NCBI RefSeq assembly: GCF_029633865.1 | Contig: NC_079230.1 | Coordinates: 28,832,009-28,896,008 of the forward strand | Length of the DNA stretch: 64,000 nucleotides | Origin: Lampris incognitus | Taxonomy: Eukaryota > Chordata > Actinopteri > Lampriformes > Lampridae | Direction: 5' to 3' | In this document: positions 46,723-58,517 of the stretch, piece after piece | Layout of the letters: every line of letters begins with the position of its first letter | Position numbering within the stretch: the stretch's first letter is position 1 | Translations under genes and position numbers: made by a program | Notes under the pieces: model-generated | Told to the model about the DNA's origin: nothing | The model's database searches: none | Seen by the model: only the letters and a program-made list of their open reading frames with translations

Positions 46723-47224
46723 TGATGCTGATTTTGGTTTGAGACGCTGGAGTGGCTGCAGTGTTCATGTGCAGAATATACGGTAAAACAAATCCAAGCC
46801 CTTCCTCCTTTCTCCAGTTTTAACATTATTCTAAGCAATCTGAAGCCCTCACATGCAAGAAAACAGCATGCATGGGAACAGATGTATGTCCTAAGAATCT
46901 GGGCTCAGCCCCTGGTGGTTAACAGTCCAGTCCGGCTCTGCTGTACTATACAACTCTTATGAAACCGCTCGGTCGAACTGAAACCCTCGTGGTCATTTGG
47001 GGAGCGCGTATGATTCTGCTGCACCCTTCACATCACGGCATTAAGGGCTTGCGACAGAGAGGCTGTCAACCTCCATCCACACCGGAGGCCACGCGTTGCT
47101 TTATTCGTGCTCCAAACCATGCAGCACTACCGAGGAGCTTGAGCAGGGCCGCGGCGTCATACCGGGAAGGTTATTCGTTGACGCCATTATAGAGCGTTAG
47201 CACTAGCATTAGCTACAGCAACTC
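46723..47224. other. Unassigned sequence
   Basis: No gene recognised. It forms the truncation flank of the Tc1 element. Confidence 0.3.
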
Positions 47225-48133
47225 GGTGCTTTCAGTTGCTCAACAGTCCGGGGTCTCCGTTGTCGTATGTTGCGCTTCATGATGCACCACACATGTTCAA
47301 TGGGAGACAGGTCTGGACTGCAGGCAGGCCAGTCCAGTACCTGTACTCTTTTACTACGAAGCCCCGCTGGTGTAACACGTGCAGAATGTGGCTTGGCATT
47401 GTCTTGCTGACATAAGCAGAGACGTCCCTGAAAAAGACGTCGCTTGGATGGCAGCATATGTTGCTCCAAAACCTGTATGTACCTTTCAGCATTAATGGTG
47501 CCTTCACAGATGTGCAAGTTACCCATGATGCCATGGGTACTAACACCCCCCCATACCATCACAGATGCTGGCTTTTGGACTCTGCGCTGATAACAATCTG
47601 GATGGTCCTTTTCCTCTTTAGCCCGGAGGACACGACGTCCATGATTTCCAAAAACAATGTGAAATGTGGACTCGTCAGACCACAGCATACTTGTCCACTT
47701 TGCGTCAGTCCATCTCAGATGAGCTCGGGCCAGAGAAGCCGGTGGTGTTTCTGGATGGTTTGATATCTGGCTTTGGCTTTGCATGGTGGAGTTTTAACTT
47801 GCACTTGTAGATGTAGCGACCAACTGTGTTAACTGATGATGGTTTTCCCAAGTGCTCCTGAGCCCACGTGGTAATATCCTTTACACAATGATGTCGCTCT
47901 TTAATGCAGTGCCGCCTGAGGGGTCGAAGGTCACGGGCATTCAGTGTTGGTTTTCGGCCTTGCCGCTTACGTGCGGAGATTTCTCCAGATTCTCTGAATC
48001 TCGTGATGATATTATGGACTGTAGATGATGAAATCCCTAAATTCCTTGCAGTTGTACGTTGAGAAACGTTGTTCTTCAACTGTTGGACTGTTTGCTCACA
48101 CAGTTGTTCACAAAGTGGTGAACCTCGCCCCAT
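47225..48133 (-). pseudogene. Tc1-family transposase, frameshifted and C-terminally truncated
   Basis: The likely start is the Met at 48133 (MGRGSPLCEQ), because the longer frame from 48187 would overlap the TATA motif. The N-terminal helix-turn-helix region is TTARNLGISSSTVHNIITRF, followed by the RKRQGRKPTL linker. A frameshift lies between about 47710 and 47775. The second frame (47209-47784) carries the catalytic DD34E triad: D in LWSDES, D in CQQDNAKPH and, 35 residues on, E in SPIEHVW. Homology ends after RTVEQLK, so about 40 terminal residues are lost. Family function: cut-and-paste transposition at TA. This copy cannot make an active enzyme. Confidence 0.9.
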
Positions 48134-48498
48134 CCTTGCTTGTGAACGGCTGAGCCTTTCGGGGACGCTCCTTTTATACCCAATCATGACACTCCCCTGT
48201 TTCCAGTTAACCTGTTCACCTGTGGGATGTTCCCAACAGGTGGTTTCTGAGCATTCCTCAACTTTCCCAGTCTTTTGTTGCCCCTGTCCCAGCTTCTTTG
48301 GAACGTGTTGCAGGCATCAAATTCAAAATGAGTGAATATTTGTAAAAAACAATAAAGTTTATCAGTTTGAACATTAAATATCTTGTCTCTGTAGTGTATT
48401 CAATTGAATATAGGTCGAAAAGGATTTGCAAATCATTGTATTCTGTTTTTATTCACGTTTTACACAACGTCCCAACTTCACTGGAATTGGGGTTTGTA
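47225..48498 (-). mobile_element. Tc1-type transposon, truncated at its 3' end
   Basis: In minus sense the element starts TACAAACCCCAATTCCAGTG (48498) with a long non-coding leader and a TATAAAAGG motif (about 48168-48176) ahead of the transposase. The distal end and second inverted repeat are missing: homology stops inside the transposase at about 47230. Base composition and sequence are well preserved. TA is present at the intact edge. Confidence 0.88.
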
Positions 48499-49065
48499 TA
48501 ATTTAGTTGTATAATACAAATAATGATGAAATAAAAGTGTTGTCAGTCTGTCAGCAGCATTAAATATTGGTTCAAATGGTGTTTGGTTGGTTCCTGTCCG
48601 AATACATATACTTCCTGGGTGAGGGGCGCCGGCCAAACCATACCTTATGTAAGCTCTCGAACCTGTGGCGAGCAGGTGACCTGAGGCTGCTGTCTGATTG
48701 GTTTCTTCAGATTTTCCAGGGGGCGCAGTTCTGTGCCGCCCCAGACACGCCCACTTTTATTGGCAGTGAATTGGTATTGTTTTAAGGGTTTTTGATCTCA
48801 TGCGATTGGACAGTTCTCGTGGCTGTCAAGCATGTTCACACCCACCACCACGCCCCGTCTCGACTGTCAATCATCCACCGTCAACGAACCCTGATAACAT
48901 CTATAGGCTACATGGTCCTTCTTAATAACTCTGTGACTGTGTGGAAGTGAAATAACAAATAAGATGCTCCTGATTTCTGATTAAAGCAGCTGTCAGGTGT
49001 GCTGCGCCAAGGTAAATTGAGCCCCCCCCCCAATTTTTTAGCTCCAGCCGCCACTGGAGTGGCGG
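48499..49065. other. Unassigned sequence
   Basis: No gene recognised. 'gtggaagtgaaataacaaata...ctgatttctgatt' (about 48939-48982) resembles the 3' end of repeat family M. Confidence 0.35.
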
Positions 49066-49225
49066 CTGTGCTGTCCAGGATGACACCCGAGACTCTTTAC
49101 CTGAGGCGATGGAGGAACTATAGATTTGCCAATAGTCAAAACTATCAGGTTTAGCCAAAGTAGACTTAATGCCTACTAGAAGGACCTCGGTTTTATCACT
49201 ATCAACTTTGAGGAAGTGGTATGAA
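49066..49225 (-). mobile_element. L2-type LINE short fragment
   Basis: The minus strand encodes a decayed KTEVLLVGIKSTLAKPDSF block and the start of the [10 protein letters not shown] region; same family as 27520-28352. Confidence 0.65.
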
Positions 49226-50570
49226 AACCAGGATTTATGTTACCACGCCGCGACGAGGAAACGTGGAGAGAATTCGATGACAAAATGGCCATTTTCTTAG
49301 AAAAGAAGCAAAATGGGCAGAATGGGATTCGAGCTCTGCTAGAGCAGACTTGTGGAGCTTTCAGCCTGGCAGTGGGGGGTGCAGTCTGTGTGAACATCGG
49401 TATGTGCAGCAACAACAAGAAAGCAGTGGGTGCTAAGATATTAAGGGGGACAAACAAGCTTTATTTTAGTTTTGAGGGAAATTCATCCGCCCAAAGTGTA
49501 ATGGTAACTGCATGTGCTTGAAGACATCATTCAAGAGTTAAAGGGCAGAATATTTTGTTTCTGAGTAATATGAGGTCTCCATGTGCAGCCACTGGAAAAG
49601 CCAAAACATTTGCCTGTCAAAGGCCAAAACATTTGACTGTCTTATTAATGTGATTTGTTAGGTTGGCTGTGTCAAGTTAGAAGAGAATCACAGCCTTTTG
49701 AGAGCTGGTTAGCATGTACTAGAATGGCTCTTTGTAAGCATGGGGATATGCTGCCAAATTAAAGCAGAGGACATTATTCACAGCACATCTTTCTCCAGTT
49801 GTTTTAAAACTGGTTCCATAACCATGTCTGTTCAGAGAAACACAACAGAGAGTTCTGCTCTGTATTTTCAATCAAGATTTCGTCTGCGAGTCAGGGAGAG
49901 GTTAGTGTCGTGGACCCAAGCCCCTTCTGGGGGGCTGTCATCTTCATTCTGAGATCTGCGGGCAGGACTGTTGATGGAAGTCCAAATGCTGACCGTGACA
50001 AACCGTGGCAAATACTGATCAAAGTCGCCCCGTCTCCCCCTGTGTACCGTGACCCCAACATCTGGTCCAGCATTCGTGAAAGTAAATCACCCTGTACCAC
50101 TGATCATGTTCAAACCTCGCAGGCCAGAAACCAGACAGGATATATCTACAGTAACTGTTATCATTGCACTCCATTCTACAAACAGGCATCTGTGTAAGAC
50201 TGTACTAATTATATCATAAAACAGGGTAGATCTTACTACTACAAGTGTTTGTGTCGGTACAAGTGGTGAGCAACAGACGAGGAAGTCTGCTTTTGTCTGT
50301 GGCCTTGACAAGCATTCCCAAGGTTAGCAAGAGATCAAAAGCACGTTTCAACTGCAGTCCAAGTGGGTTGTGAGAAATCCAGAACAAATACTGGTCCAAC
50401 TATCTGCAGACACCCCCCGTACCCAGCTATGATGTTGCCGAGGTCTGGGCCTCGGCCATTTTTTCACTCTCAGGCTGATGTTTTGCATTACATGCGTTTG
50501 TGAATGAGCATGGTTTCATTTTGTGAGCAAAAGTGTTTTGACATCGTTATCCCCCTGCCGAGGCATCTAT
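49226..50570. other. Unassigned sequence
   Basis: A 94-codon plus frame at 49237-49521 shows no recognised motif. A small direct repeat of 'agccaaaacatttg' is at about 49597-49633. No gene can be supported. Confidence 0.3.
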
Positions 50571-50577
50571 TAGACTA

Positions 50578-51805
50578 ATGCTAGGGCACAGCCTAGGCAG
50601 AGGAGTCAATAAAGCTGAGCAAATTCTCTGTAGGCCCTATGGTCATATCGATCTGCCAAATAAGGCTTACTTCAGCCTATCAGTGTTGGGGCCCCTCCTG
50701 TTTATTATTTACCTCCTTCCTCTTGGCAACATCTTCCGTCACTATGATATCCATTTCCACTGCTATGCTGATGATACACAGCTTTATGTGTCCACTAAGC
50801 CCACTTCCACTCTCCCTTCCAGTACCCTCACTGCTTGCCTCCATGATATACAGATATGGATGACCAACAATTATCAATAATTATTATATAATATAATATA
50901 ATATAATTCAACAGTAGTAAAACTGAGCTGCTCCTCATTGGCACCAAATCTACACTCTCAAAAACTAATATTTGCTCACTCCCCATACCTGTCTCCAGCC
51001 AGGCTAAGAGCCTTGGTGTTATCCTCGATAGTACCCTTTCCTTTTCCAGTCATATAAACAATGGCTCATGCACTTGACTTTTTCCAGCTACGTAACATCT
51101 CCAGACTACGCCCTGCTTTAACACAACACGCCACAGAAGCTTAGTCATTGCTTTGCTCACATCACATATTAACTACTGCAATGTGTATCCTGGCAGGAAC
51201 CCCCAACAAACTTATTCACTGACTTCAACTCATCCAGAATTCTGCAGCATGGATTATTGCACATTCAAAGTCCACTGACCATGTCTTTCCCCTACTGATT
51301 CAATTACACTGGCTTCCTGTGTCACAGCAGCTTAATTAAAAAAAAAATTCATTAACATTCAAAGCTCTTCATAATCTATCTCCTGCTTATCTCACATACC
51401 TCCTTCAGACTTACACTCCATCTCGCTCCCTGCAGGTCTGCAGGTCTATTGGCACTACCAGCCATCAACCTCAGCACAATGGGTGCCAGGGCTTTCTCCT
51501 ATGCTGCACCCAAACTGTGGAACTCCATTCCCCATCACATCTGCTTACTGGACTCCATTACAGAATTCAAATCTGCTCTTAAAACCCACCTTTTTAAACT
51601 AGCATACTCACTTTAACAACATTAACAGCATCAAATTCATGTTTTTGTAGCTCCTGCTGATGTTATGCTCTGCTGCTTGTTGTGTGTTGTACTGTTGGTT
51701 GCGCTTATGCTTTTACTGCATTGCTTTATTGTATTCGATGCAAGGTGACCTTGAGTGTCACGAAAGGCGCCTTTAAATAAAATGTTTCTTATTATTATTA
51801 TTATT
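50578..51805 (+). mobile_element. L2-type LINE fragment with 3' end
   Basis: The RT blocks SVLGPLLFIIYLLPLG and HCYADDTQLYVSTKP (catalytic YADD) are intact in one phase; then [42 protein letters not shown] and FKSALKTHLFKLAY in others. The 3' UTR runs 'aaggtgaccttgagtgtc...aaaggcgcctttaaataaaa' and ends in (TTA)n. 5' truncated and frameshifted. Confidence 0.9.
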
Positions 51806-52620
51806 GGAACTCATTCCTCAGTCATAAATAACAGTGCTTCTGTCACAACTGATAGTCGGGGGGTTAAGAACAACAAGAGCCAACTAGCTGTGAGTACCAT
51901 TTCAGTGTCTCCTAACTAGCGTCCTCTTTTTTGAGGTAAATATTGTTACCTATTGACCATGTTCAAACATCTGCTGAGCCGGCCATGGTCCTGTGGGACA
52001 GCAGCGCTTCTGAATAACATTTTATATCATTTTAGCAGAGGTGGAAAACTCCACTTCATACAGTAGAAGTACTAACCATGTATTTGCTCCACCCATGCGC
52101 TAAACCAGTTGATTCTAATTAGCGTTTTGGTATGGGCTAATCTGAGTTTCACTAATTTCAGTTCACTAATCTGAGTTTTCATACATTATTCAGTTATAAT
52201 GCACTACACCTTTGTCTACAATTAGGCTAACAATTAGCTAACAATCTAATTAATCAGAACACTTGCCTCAAATTAAGTGTGTGATGAAAATAATGATAAT
52301 TATGTAGATGAATAGGCAGTCGTTATGTTGTAGTTACTTATTTTATTTACTTGTTCGTTTTAGAAAATAGTTAAGATAAACTTTTTTTCCAGAATATTTT
52401 CATTTGTTCTAAAAGTTGTTTTGCTGTTAAATTGTGATTCGCCTGCATTACAAATTCACCAGAATGCAGTAAATTACACGTCTTAAGCCTTAATTTCCCA
52501 AGGAAAAAAGTACGAATGTACAGCTTTAAAATAAAACCCGTTCTACTTGCGCTTCTGGATCTTAGTTTAAACTGTTCCCTGGCTATGCCCCTGTATGCAG
52601 ATGACTGCACTTTACCAGGC
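51806..52620. other. Unassigned AT-rich sequence
   Basis: An 86-codon minus frame (52371-52631) has no recognised motif. Nothing else visible. Confidence 0.3.
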
Positions 52621-53219
52621 GCATCATACATCCGTTCGTAGATTTAGGAATACTTGTGCGTGTTGATGGTGGAGAAGATTCAAGTATAGCATGTGTCTCT
52701 TGTCAAGTCTGAATCTTGCCCTCAACATTTCCTTTACACCATTTAGTGAGTAATTGTCACTAGCAGCGATAATTAGATCATCAACCCAAATTATCAGAAT
52801 GATCCTTTCATCCTCAGTTTGTTTCTTACAGACACAATAGTCTGCTGGATTCTGTGTAAAACCATTTTCACTATTTTCAATGTACACCTCAATGTACACC
52901 TCACAGTCCATGTACACCTCACAGTCGATTGGAGCATGTCAGTAAGCAGTTTTAACACCCATCTGGTGGAGGACCAAGTCATCCTGAACTGCCATTTGTG
53001 TCAAGGTACGTACAGATGTCATATTTGCAGTCGGAGAGAAAGTCTCCTTGTAGTCTACTCCTGCTACTTGAATATAACCCTTTGCAACATATCTGGCCAT
53101 TGTCTTTGATTGTGTAAAACCACCTACCCCCCCACTGCAGTTTTACTCTCTGGCAGTGTGGTCAATGTGAACGTATCAGTTTCCCTGAGAGAACCCATTT
53201 CTTACTTCATAGCACTGGC

Positions 53220-53833
53220 TCACATTTCTGATTTTGTTGAACTCATTGTTCCCCTGAAAGTTTGTGGTACATTACAGGCCACTCTGTAGCAGTAGTCAAC
53301 ATTGGCTAATATTTGAGGCTCGTGGGTCTCGTTTGGACTACGAGCAACCATCTCGGCTTTTGGCATAGAGGATACATATTTCTTCCCATGAAGATCATCG
53401 TCAATCATTTCAAGATTTGTCTGAGTTTGGCGTTCGACTACTCCCTTTGTGACAAACTTGACTAGCCTCTGTTTAAGGAGTGTGTCTGGGTAGTAGAGTA
53501 GGTATGATGGGCTACTTTTATCATATCCAACGAACATTCCCTTTGCACACCGTGAGTCTTTTTCTTGTCTTGCTTGTATGCGTAGCACACTGATCCAAAC
53601 ACTTTCATCTCTGAAAGAGCAGGCCTATTCCCTGTCAACATGTAGTATGGAGTCTGTTTCACACGCCTATTGTAGCACCTGTTGCGCGTTACCGCAGCAG
53701 CCATCACAGCATATGTCCACAACTTCTTAGGTAAGTTGCTCTCAATTAACATGTACCTTGCCATTTCGAAGTGTTCTCCAATTCCTCTCAGCAGTCCCAT
53801 TATGATGGGGCGAGTAAGGTGCTGAAGTCTCAT
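53220..53833 (-). pseudogene. Copia integrase / pol linker region
   Basis: Two overlapping minus frames (53462-53833 and 53220-53588) make up the integrase catalytic-core end (residues ERNRxxxNxAR-like AVTRNRCYN), then ALSEMKVFGSVCYAY and KGMFVGYDKSSPSYLLYYPD, the latter block typical of copia integrases. A frameshift separates them near 53560. Confidence 0.8.
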
Positions 53834-54394
53834 GTCTTATGGCATTCCTACTGACCAAAGACTGAAAGTCGTTTCCTGTAAACTCTGTGCCATTAAGTGT
53901 AATGGCACGGAGCCAAGATATCTATAAACTTTTCAGTAGCTTTGACAGTATCACTCTTTGTTTTCAGGAAGTACACAAATAATACACCTGAGTAATCATC
54001 AGTAAATGCCAGAGTATATAACTGAACCTATCTTTTGCCTCTTGCTCTATGGGGCCACACAAATCAGTATATACTCATCCAAGTGCTGCTTTTGTCCTTG
54101 CATAAGGTTCTCTGTTCCTACTCTGAGCAAATTTTCCTTGTGTGCAGATTTCACAGTTCAGGTTAGACCTATCAATTTTCCTTTGATTTTCAATCCCTCT
54201 TCTACATTTCCTCAAGAATTTCGTGCCAGGTTTGAGTATCTAACATCCATTGCACCCATCAACACGTTCATCATCTAGTGTTCAGATAGTAAAGTCTATT
54301 GTACTCGTTGACATCAGACTTGGTACCGTCCTTGTGGATGAGCTGGTCATGTCCTTGTCGAAAGTTGACTGTAGGTCCGTTGGCCGTCGCTGAT

Positions 54395-54637
54395 TTAACA
54401 GAGAAATTGTCCTGTGGATATGATGGAAATGTAGAGCGCCTTCTTTAGCGTTGTCTTTACCCGGTGTCCTTTGGTGTCTAGCAGACAGACCTCCACTTCA
54501 CCTTGCTGCAACGCAATGCCGCTCGTTCTCCTTCCATAAGCCAACTCCAAAAGGTGTTCCAGCTGGAATCCCTCGTCAAACTTCTTAAACTTCCCAATGT
54601 CTGGGATCATGTGTGACGTTGCTCCTGTGTCAGACAT
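54395..54637 (-). pseudogene. Copia protease remnant
   Basis: SDTGATSHMI contains the aspartic-protease active-site triad DTG-type motif, followed by LKKALYISIISTGQ, matching the copia 'L.nVLYVP.i..NLlS' end of the protease. Upstream the gag knuckle lies in a different phase. Confidence 0.75.
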
Positions 54638-55668
54638 CTCTGTTTCAGTCCACTGACCTGACAGTCATCCATTTTGAATGTAAATGTGTGATCTTCAACG
54701 TTGTCTCTTCGTTTCCGTCTGCACATTGCGTCTTTGTGTGTGGAGCTCTCACATAAATTGCACCACTTTCTCTGCGCTTGAAGCTCACTACATGTCCAGG
54801 CCTTGTGGCCCTTTTGGCCGCATGTTATCTCCGCGCTCTCTCTCTCTCTCTCTCTCCCCCCCCCCCATTCCCGCAGTCGAGCCACTTGTCTTCATCACGT
54901 TGTCCTCATTCGAGTTGCCGTTAAACTTCTCTGTGCTTGGGACCTCGGGGTGGCGTGGCGGTCTGTTCCGTTGCCTACCAACACGGGGATCGCCAGTTCG
55001 AATCCCCGTGTTACCTCCGGCATGGTTGGTGTCCCTACAGACACAATTGGCCGTGTCTGAGGGTGGGAAGCCAGATGTGGGAATGTGTCGCTGCACTAGC
55101 GCCTCCTCTGGTCGGTCGGGGCGCCTGTTCGGGGGGGGGGATAGCGTGATCCTCGCACACGCTACGCCCCCCTGGTGAAACGCCTCACTGGGGAAACTCC
55201 TTAGTTTGGTTTTGAACTCAGCAAAAGTTGTCTTCGTACCCTGCGTTATGTGGATGGCACATGGCTTAAATGACTAGGGCAAACCTTTTAGGACCACTGC
55301 AGTTAGTCCAGTCCATTGCTGAGTGACGTCATCATTGCTCAGCGCTGTAATAACCGTTTCTACACGGGTGACGTATTCTGTGACGGTCTCACCGGCAGCC
55401 TTCTGGACAGATGTTAGCCCCGTGTAGCGGCTAATCACACATGGCTCCCCTTTCGCAGCGCTTTTCTTCCATTATCTGCTGCTTCTCTCGTAATCAGGGA
55501 AAGACTTGTGTCATTCAAAACTATCAATTCAACGTAGGCATCTTGGTTTTTATCTGCGTCGTCTTCTCCGCCCTCGTCGTCCTCATCTGCTTCTGGCTCA
55601 CACAAGATGGTCTCTTTTAGCCCAAGCAAACGCAGATGGCCCAAGAACGTTGTCTCCCACCATGACTC
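54607..55668 (-). pseudogene. Copia gag remnant split by a SINE
   Basis: The minus strand carries AYVELIVLNDTSLSLITREA and DNGRKAL, then in other phases QKAAGETVTEYVTRVETVIT, VVLKGLP, TTFAEFKTKL (UBN2-type gag) and finally the CX2CX4HX4C knuckle. A SINE interrupts it at 54950-55196, and a (GA)n/poly-G expansion lies just before the knuckle (about 54838-54868). Confidence 0.75.
54950..55196 (+). mobile_element. SINE-A, 5' part, inserted in copia gag
   Basis: The tRNA-like head with B-box AGTTCGAATCC (about 54996) and the first body half. It ends in 'cctcactggggaaactcctt'. Orientation opposite to the host element. Confidence 0.85.
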
Positions 55669-56273
55669 CTACGTTCAGACCAAAGGCGGCGAGAATTTTT
55701 TGGGTGGCGCGAATGCATGCAAAGTCAATGGGAGGAGGCGAATGGGCGGGAATAATTCGCGGCGAAATTACGGGCGGCGCGAATTGGGCGAATCGAGCGA
55801 CGAACGCGCCTTCGCGGGAGTTCAAAAATGTCCAACTCGGGCGAAGATTTCGCCAGGCGATAGCCAATCACCTTCAAGTAGGGTTAGAACCCGCCTTCAT
55901 GTTGGGAAAGAAGACACGCCCCCTACCCAGAATTCCGGTGAAATTCGCCAAGCTGGGCACGTCTGCGGCTTATGAACCCAAACCGAACGCTGACGCTGGT
56001 TTCGGCGGCGCAAGTTGATATAAAGCAGAGCCACCGCAACTGATCTCTGTCGCTCATCCATGATGCTCACAAGTAAACACAAACTGCTCGTGTGTGGTAT
56101 TTGTTGTGTGCGGTCTAGCAAACTTGCTAGCAGCGTCGGTGTAACTAGACTGCTTGTTGTGACGTCAACACAGCGAATTCGCGTTCTGTTCGAGCACACC
56201 TGGCGGAGCTGGCGGCCAAACTCTGGCGAACAAAGCGGCGCCAACTCTCTCGCCGCCTTTGGTCCGAACGTAG
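55669..56273. mobile_element. Non-autonomous DNA transposon, 605 bp, 26-bp terminal inverted repeats
   Basis: The ends ctacgttcagaccaaaggcg and the inverted cgcctttggtccgaacgtag form 26-bp TIRs (55669-55694, 56248-56273) with one mismatch. The interior is CpG-rich with repeated GCGAAT/ATTCGC motifs. It lies between the copia PBS region and gag. No convincing target duplication was found, and the superfamily is not determined. Confidence 0.85.
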
Positions 56274-56331
56274 CATATACCGTTCACCTCCGTCGAACCA
56301 TAATCTGCACCATCGGCTAACACCTTCCCGC

Positions 56332-56345
56332 CTGGGCCCATAACC
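56332..56345 (-). promoter_or_regulatory. Copia primer-binding site for initiator tRNA-Met (internal)
   Basis: Plus-strand CTGGGCCCATAACC equals the anticodon stem-loop of tRNA-iMet with the CAT anticodon, so the minus strand would pair with a tRNA half, as known for Drosophila copia. Confidence 0.7.
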
Positions 56346-56470
56346 TTATAAGGGAATACCGCCCAAACACGTACATTTCACGGAGGAATAAACACACTCG
56401 CTCGTCATCGGCTGTTGCTTGAACCGGAAGAAGAAGTTCACTTTATTTGCGCATGCTCATTCAACAACCA

Positions 56471-56924
56471 CGTCAACGCTGTAATGACGTTAAGCTAGCA
56501 GAGGTAATGTTAGCTAAACATTAACTTATCAAACCACGCAACTGACAGCAATAGCTAACAGCTATTTTTTTCATCAACATTGTTTTAAAGGGTACAGACA
56601 GCCCTGTTTCAGTAAAAATACCCAGTACCCATGCAGAGCCGCGGACATGCAGAGACAACACTCCAGCAGCCACCGCCCGAAACCCTCACCTGAAAACCAG
56701 GGGGGGAGGGGGGAGCGCCTTCAGAACAAAGTGGCCGCACGTATCTGCGCATGCGCAGACAGGACAGAGTGTGTGTGTGTGTGTGTGTGGAAATAAAGCT
56801 GCAGTTTTTCTAATTACTTTTAATTGAGTGAAATTAACTTGTTTTAAGTGAGGGCAGTGCATTTTGAAATTAATTAAAAAATAAGTAAGAAAAACTAACA
56901 CATTAAAATCTATAAAATAGAGTG
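56471..56924. other. Unassigned sequence
   Basis: A short GT run is at about 56768-56788. No gene. Confidence 0.3.
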
Positions 56925-57335
56925 AATGAAGAGGTGAATGAAGGGGTGAATGAAGAGGTTGAATGAAGAGGGCGAATGAAGAGGGCAATGAAGAGGGTGA
57001 ATGAAGAGGTTGAATGAAGAGGTGAATGAAGAGGTGAATGAAGAGGGTGAATGAAGAGGTGAATGAAGAGAGTGACTGAAGAGGTGAATGAAGAGGGTGA
57101 ATGAGGAGGTGAATGAAGAGAGTGAATGAGGAGGTGAATGAGGAGAGTGAATGAAGAGGGAGAATGAAGAGGTGAACGAAGAGGTGAACGAGGAGGTGAA
57201 TGAAGAGAGTGAACGAAGAGAGGGAACGAGGAGGTGAATGAGGAGAGTGAACGAGGAGAGTGAATGAGGAGGTGAATGAAGAGGTGAATGAAGAGGTTGA
57301 ATGAAGAGAGTGAACGAGGAGGTGAATGAGGAGAT
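56925..57335. repeat. GAATGAAGAGGT-type minisatellite
   Basis: About 34 units of 11-13 bp (gaatgaagaggt, gaatgaagagagt and variants). The changing unit length shifts phase, giving false Ser/His/Leu-rich minus frames of more than 220 codons. Confidence 0.93.
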
Positions 57336-57433
57336 GGGGCGGCGGTAGCGAGGACAAAAGTTGTCTAAATGTTTTGAGTCACTGGAACCAGGAAAGGTTG
57401 TCGTCATACAGTCCCGGCTGTGCACAACAACAC

Positions 57434-57789
57434 ATGTCAGGCTGGTAGGCCCAGTAGCATGCGAGGTTAGCCGCGGACAGTACCCCCCCTCCCCCTCCCC
57501 CTCCCCCCCCCCCCACACACACACACAGCAAAGCAAACAGTAATAAACGGAAGCGATAAAAAGGCAGTTTGGGGCAACCTCCCGTACTGGTGTCTTCAGC
57601 CAATCCGGATTGGCTACATCGGTGTCAGAAGTGGGACGCTGAGACTTTGAGGTCACCGGAAGCGCGCGCGACCAGAGCCGTGATGGAGCTGGTATGCTGA
57701 AGCGCGAGGACGCGCTTCTTGAAGTAGGGGGCGTAGCGATCACGAACGAGTAGACTCGCTAGCCGGTTGGCTAACGAGTCGCACCCTTT
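57434..57789 (+). mobile_element. LTR-PBS remnant related to the TRIM family (subfamily C)
   Basis: A candidate LTR end '...ccggattggctaca' is followed by GGTGTCAGAAGTGGGAC (57629-57648 region), close to a tRNA-Leu PBS. After about 110 bp a segment 'agtagactcgctagccggttggctaacgagtcgcaccctttaa' resembles the start of the TRIM LTRs. A LINE tail then cuts it off at about 57790. The LTR start is a guess. Confidence 0.4.
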
Positions 57790-58215
57790 AATGAAGGAAT
57801 GAATGAATGAATGAATGCCTTTATTTGTCATTGCACAGCTGTACAACGAAATTAAGTGCAACTCCGCAGTGGTGCAAAATAAAAGAATAAAACATATACA
57901 AATAGTCAAAATACTAACACATTTGCAGCACAATCAACATGTAATGTGTGCGTAAGTGTAATATCTAGTACACGAGTTAGATAGTCTGTGTACCGCACCA
58001 ACCCGAGTCAGCTTCTGCGCATGGCAGGTGGACAGATGTTATTGCACAGCTTCAGGATATTACTGCAACCTCTGAGCTGGTTAACAGAGTTCCGTTCTTT
58101 AACGGCACTTGGGCAGAAAGAAACTGTTCAAAAGTCTGGAAGTACGGGTCTTGAAAGACCTATAGAGCCTCCCAGAGGGCAGCAGAGTGAAAAGGTGAAA
58201 TGGGTTGACTGGTTT
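57790..58215 (-). mobile_element. LINE 3' fragment with (TTCA)n tail
   Basis: The minus strand encodes LFTLLPSGRLYRSFKTRTSR and LNSFFLPKCR, a LINE C-terminus, followed by a 3' UTR with 'caatgacaaataaaggcatt' and (ATTC)n. Clade uncertain. Confidence 0.7.
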
Positions 58216-58517
58216 ACGTTGTGGCCCGTGGTGCGGGAAGCTCGGGTTCGCTTCCCGGCTGCGGCGGTTCCCGGCTGCCTCCTGACTTCGCTGCAATATC
58301 TCCAGGCACATGCTAAGTGGATGTTAAATGGCTGTTTCACCGAGGCTAACAGAACTAGATGTTAGGCATGGAAGATCTCGGTTTTACCATGTCTGAGAAC
58401 AGCCATTGGTGACCGACAGAGTAAGAGAGGGCACATCCTTAGCAAGTGAAGTGGCTGTGAGGAAAGGCTGGGGGGGAAGCTCGACTTGAGAATGAATGAA
58501 TCAGTATTACAGTTTTG
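58216..58517. other. Unassigned sequence
   Basis: No gene recognised. Confidence 0.3.

Larger units (their letters stand above)
52625..56470 (-). mobile_element. Ty1/copia retrotransposon, decayed and nested
   Basis: Minus sense order is LTR remnant, PBS, gag, protease, integrase, reverse transcriptase, the copia order (integrase before RT). RT carries IIWVDDLIIAASD (52624-52917). The integrase C-half has MRLQHLTRPIIMGLLRGIGE and LPKKLWTYAVMAAAVTRNRC. Protease has SDTGATSHMIPD. Gag has a CGQKGHKAWTC zinc knuckle. The PBS-like GGTTATGGGCCCAG (56332-56345) is complementary to the initiator tRNA-Met anticodon stem-loop, as in Drosophila copia half-tRNA priming. The RNase H end and 3' LTR are missing. 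LTR limits are approximate. Confidence 0.85.

Noticed and set aside
49237..49521. 94-codon plus frame
   Set aside because: Not low complexity, but no recognisable domain or neighbouring coding evidence.
56686..57743. Ser/His/Leu-rich minus frames of 223 and 277 codons
   Set aside because: Products of the GAATGAAGAGGT-type minisatellite.
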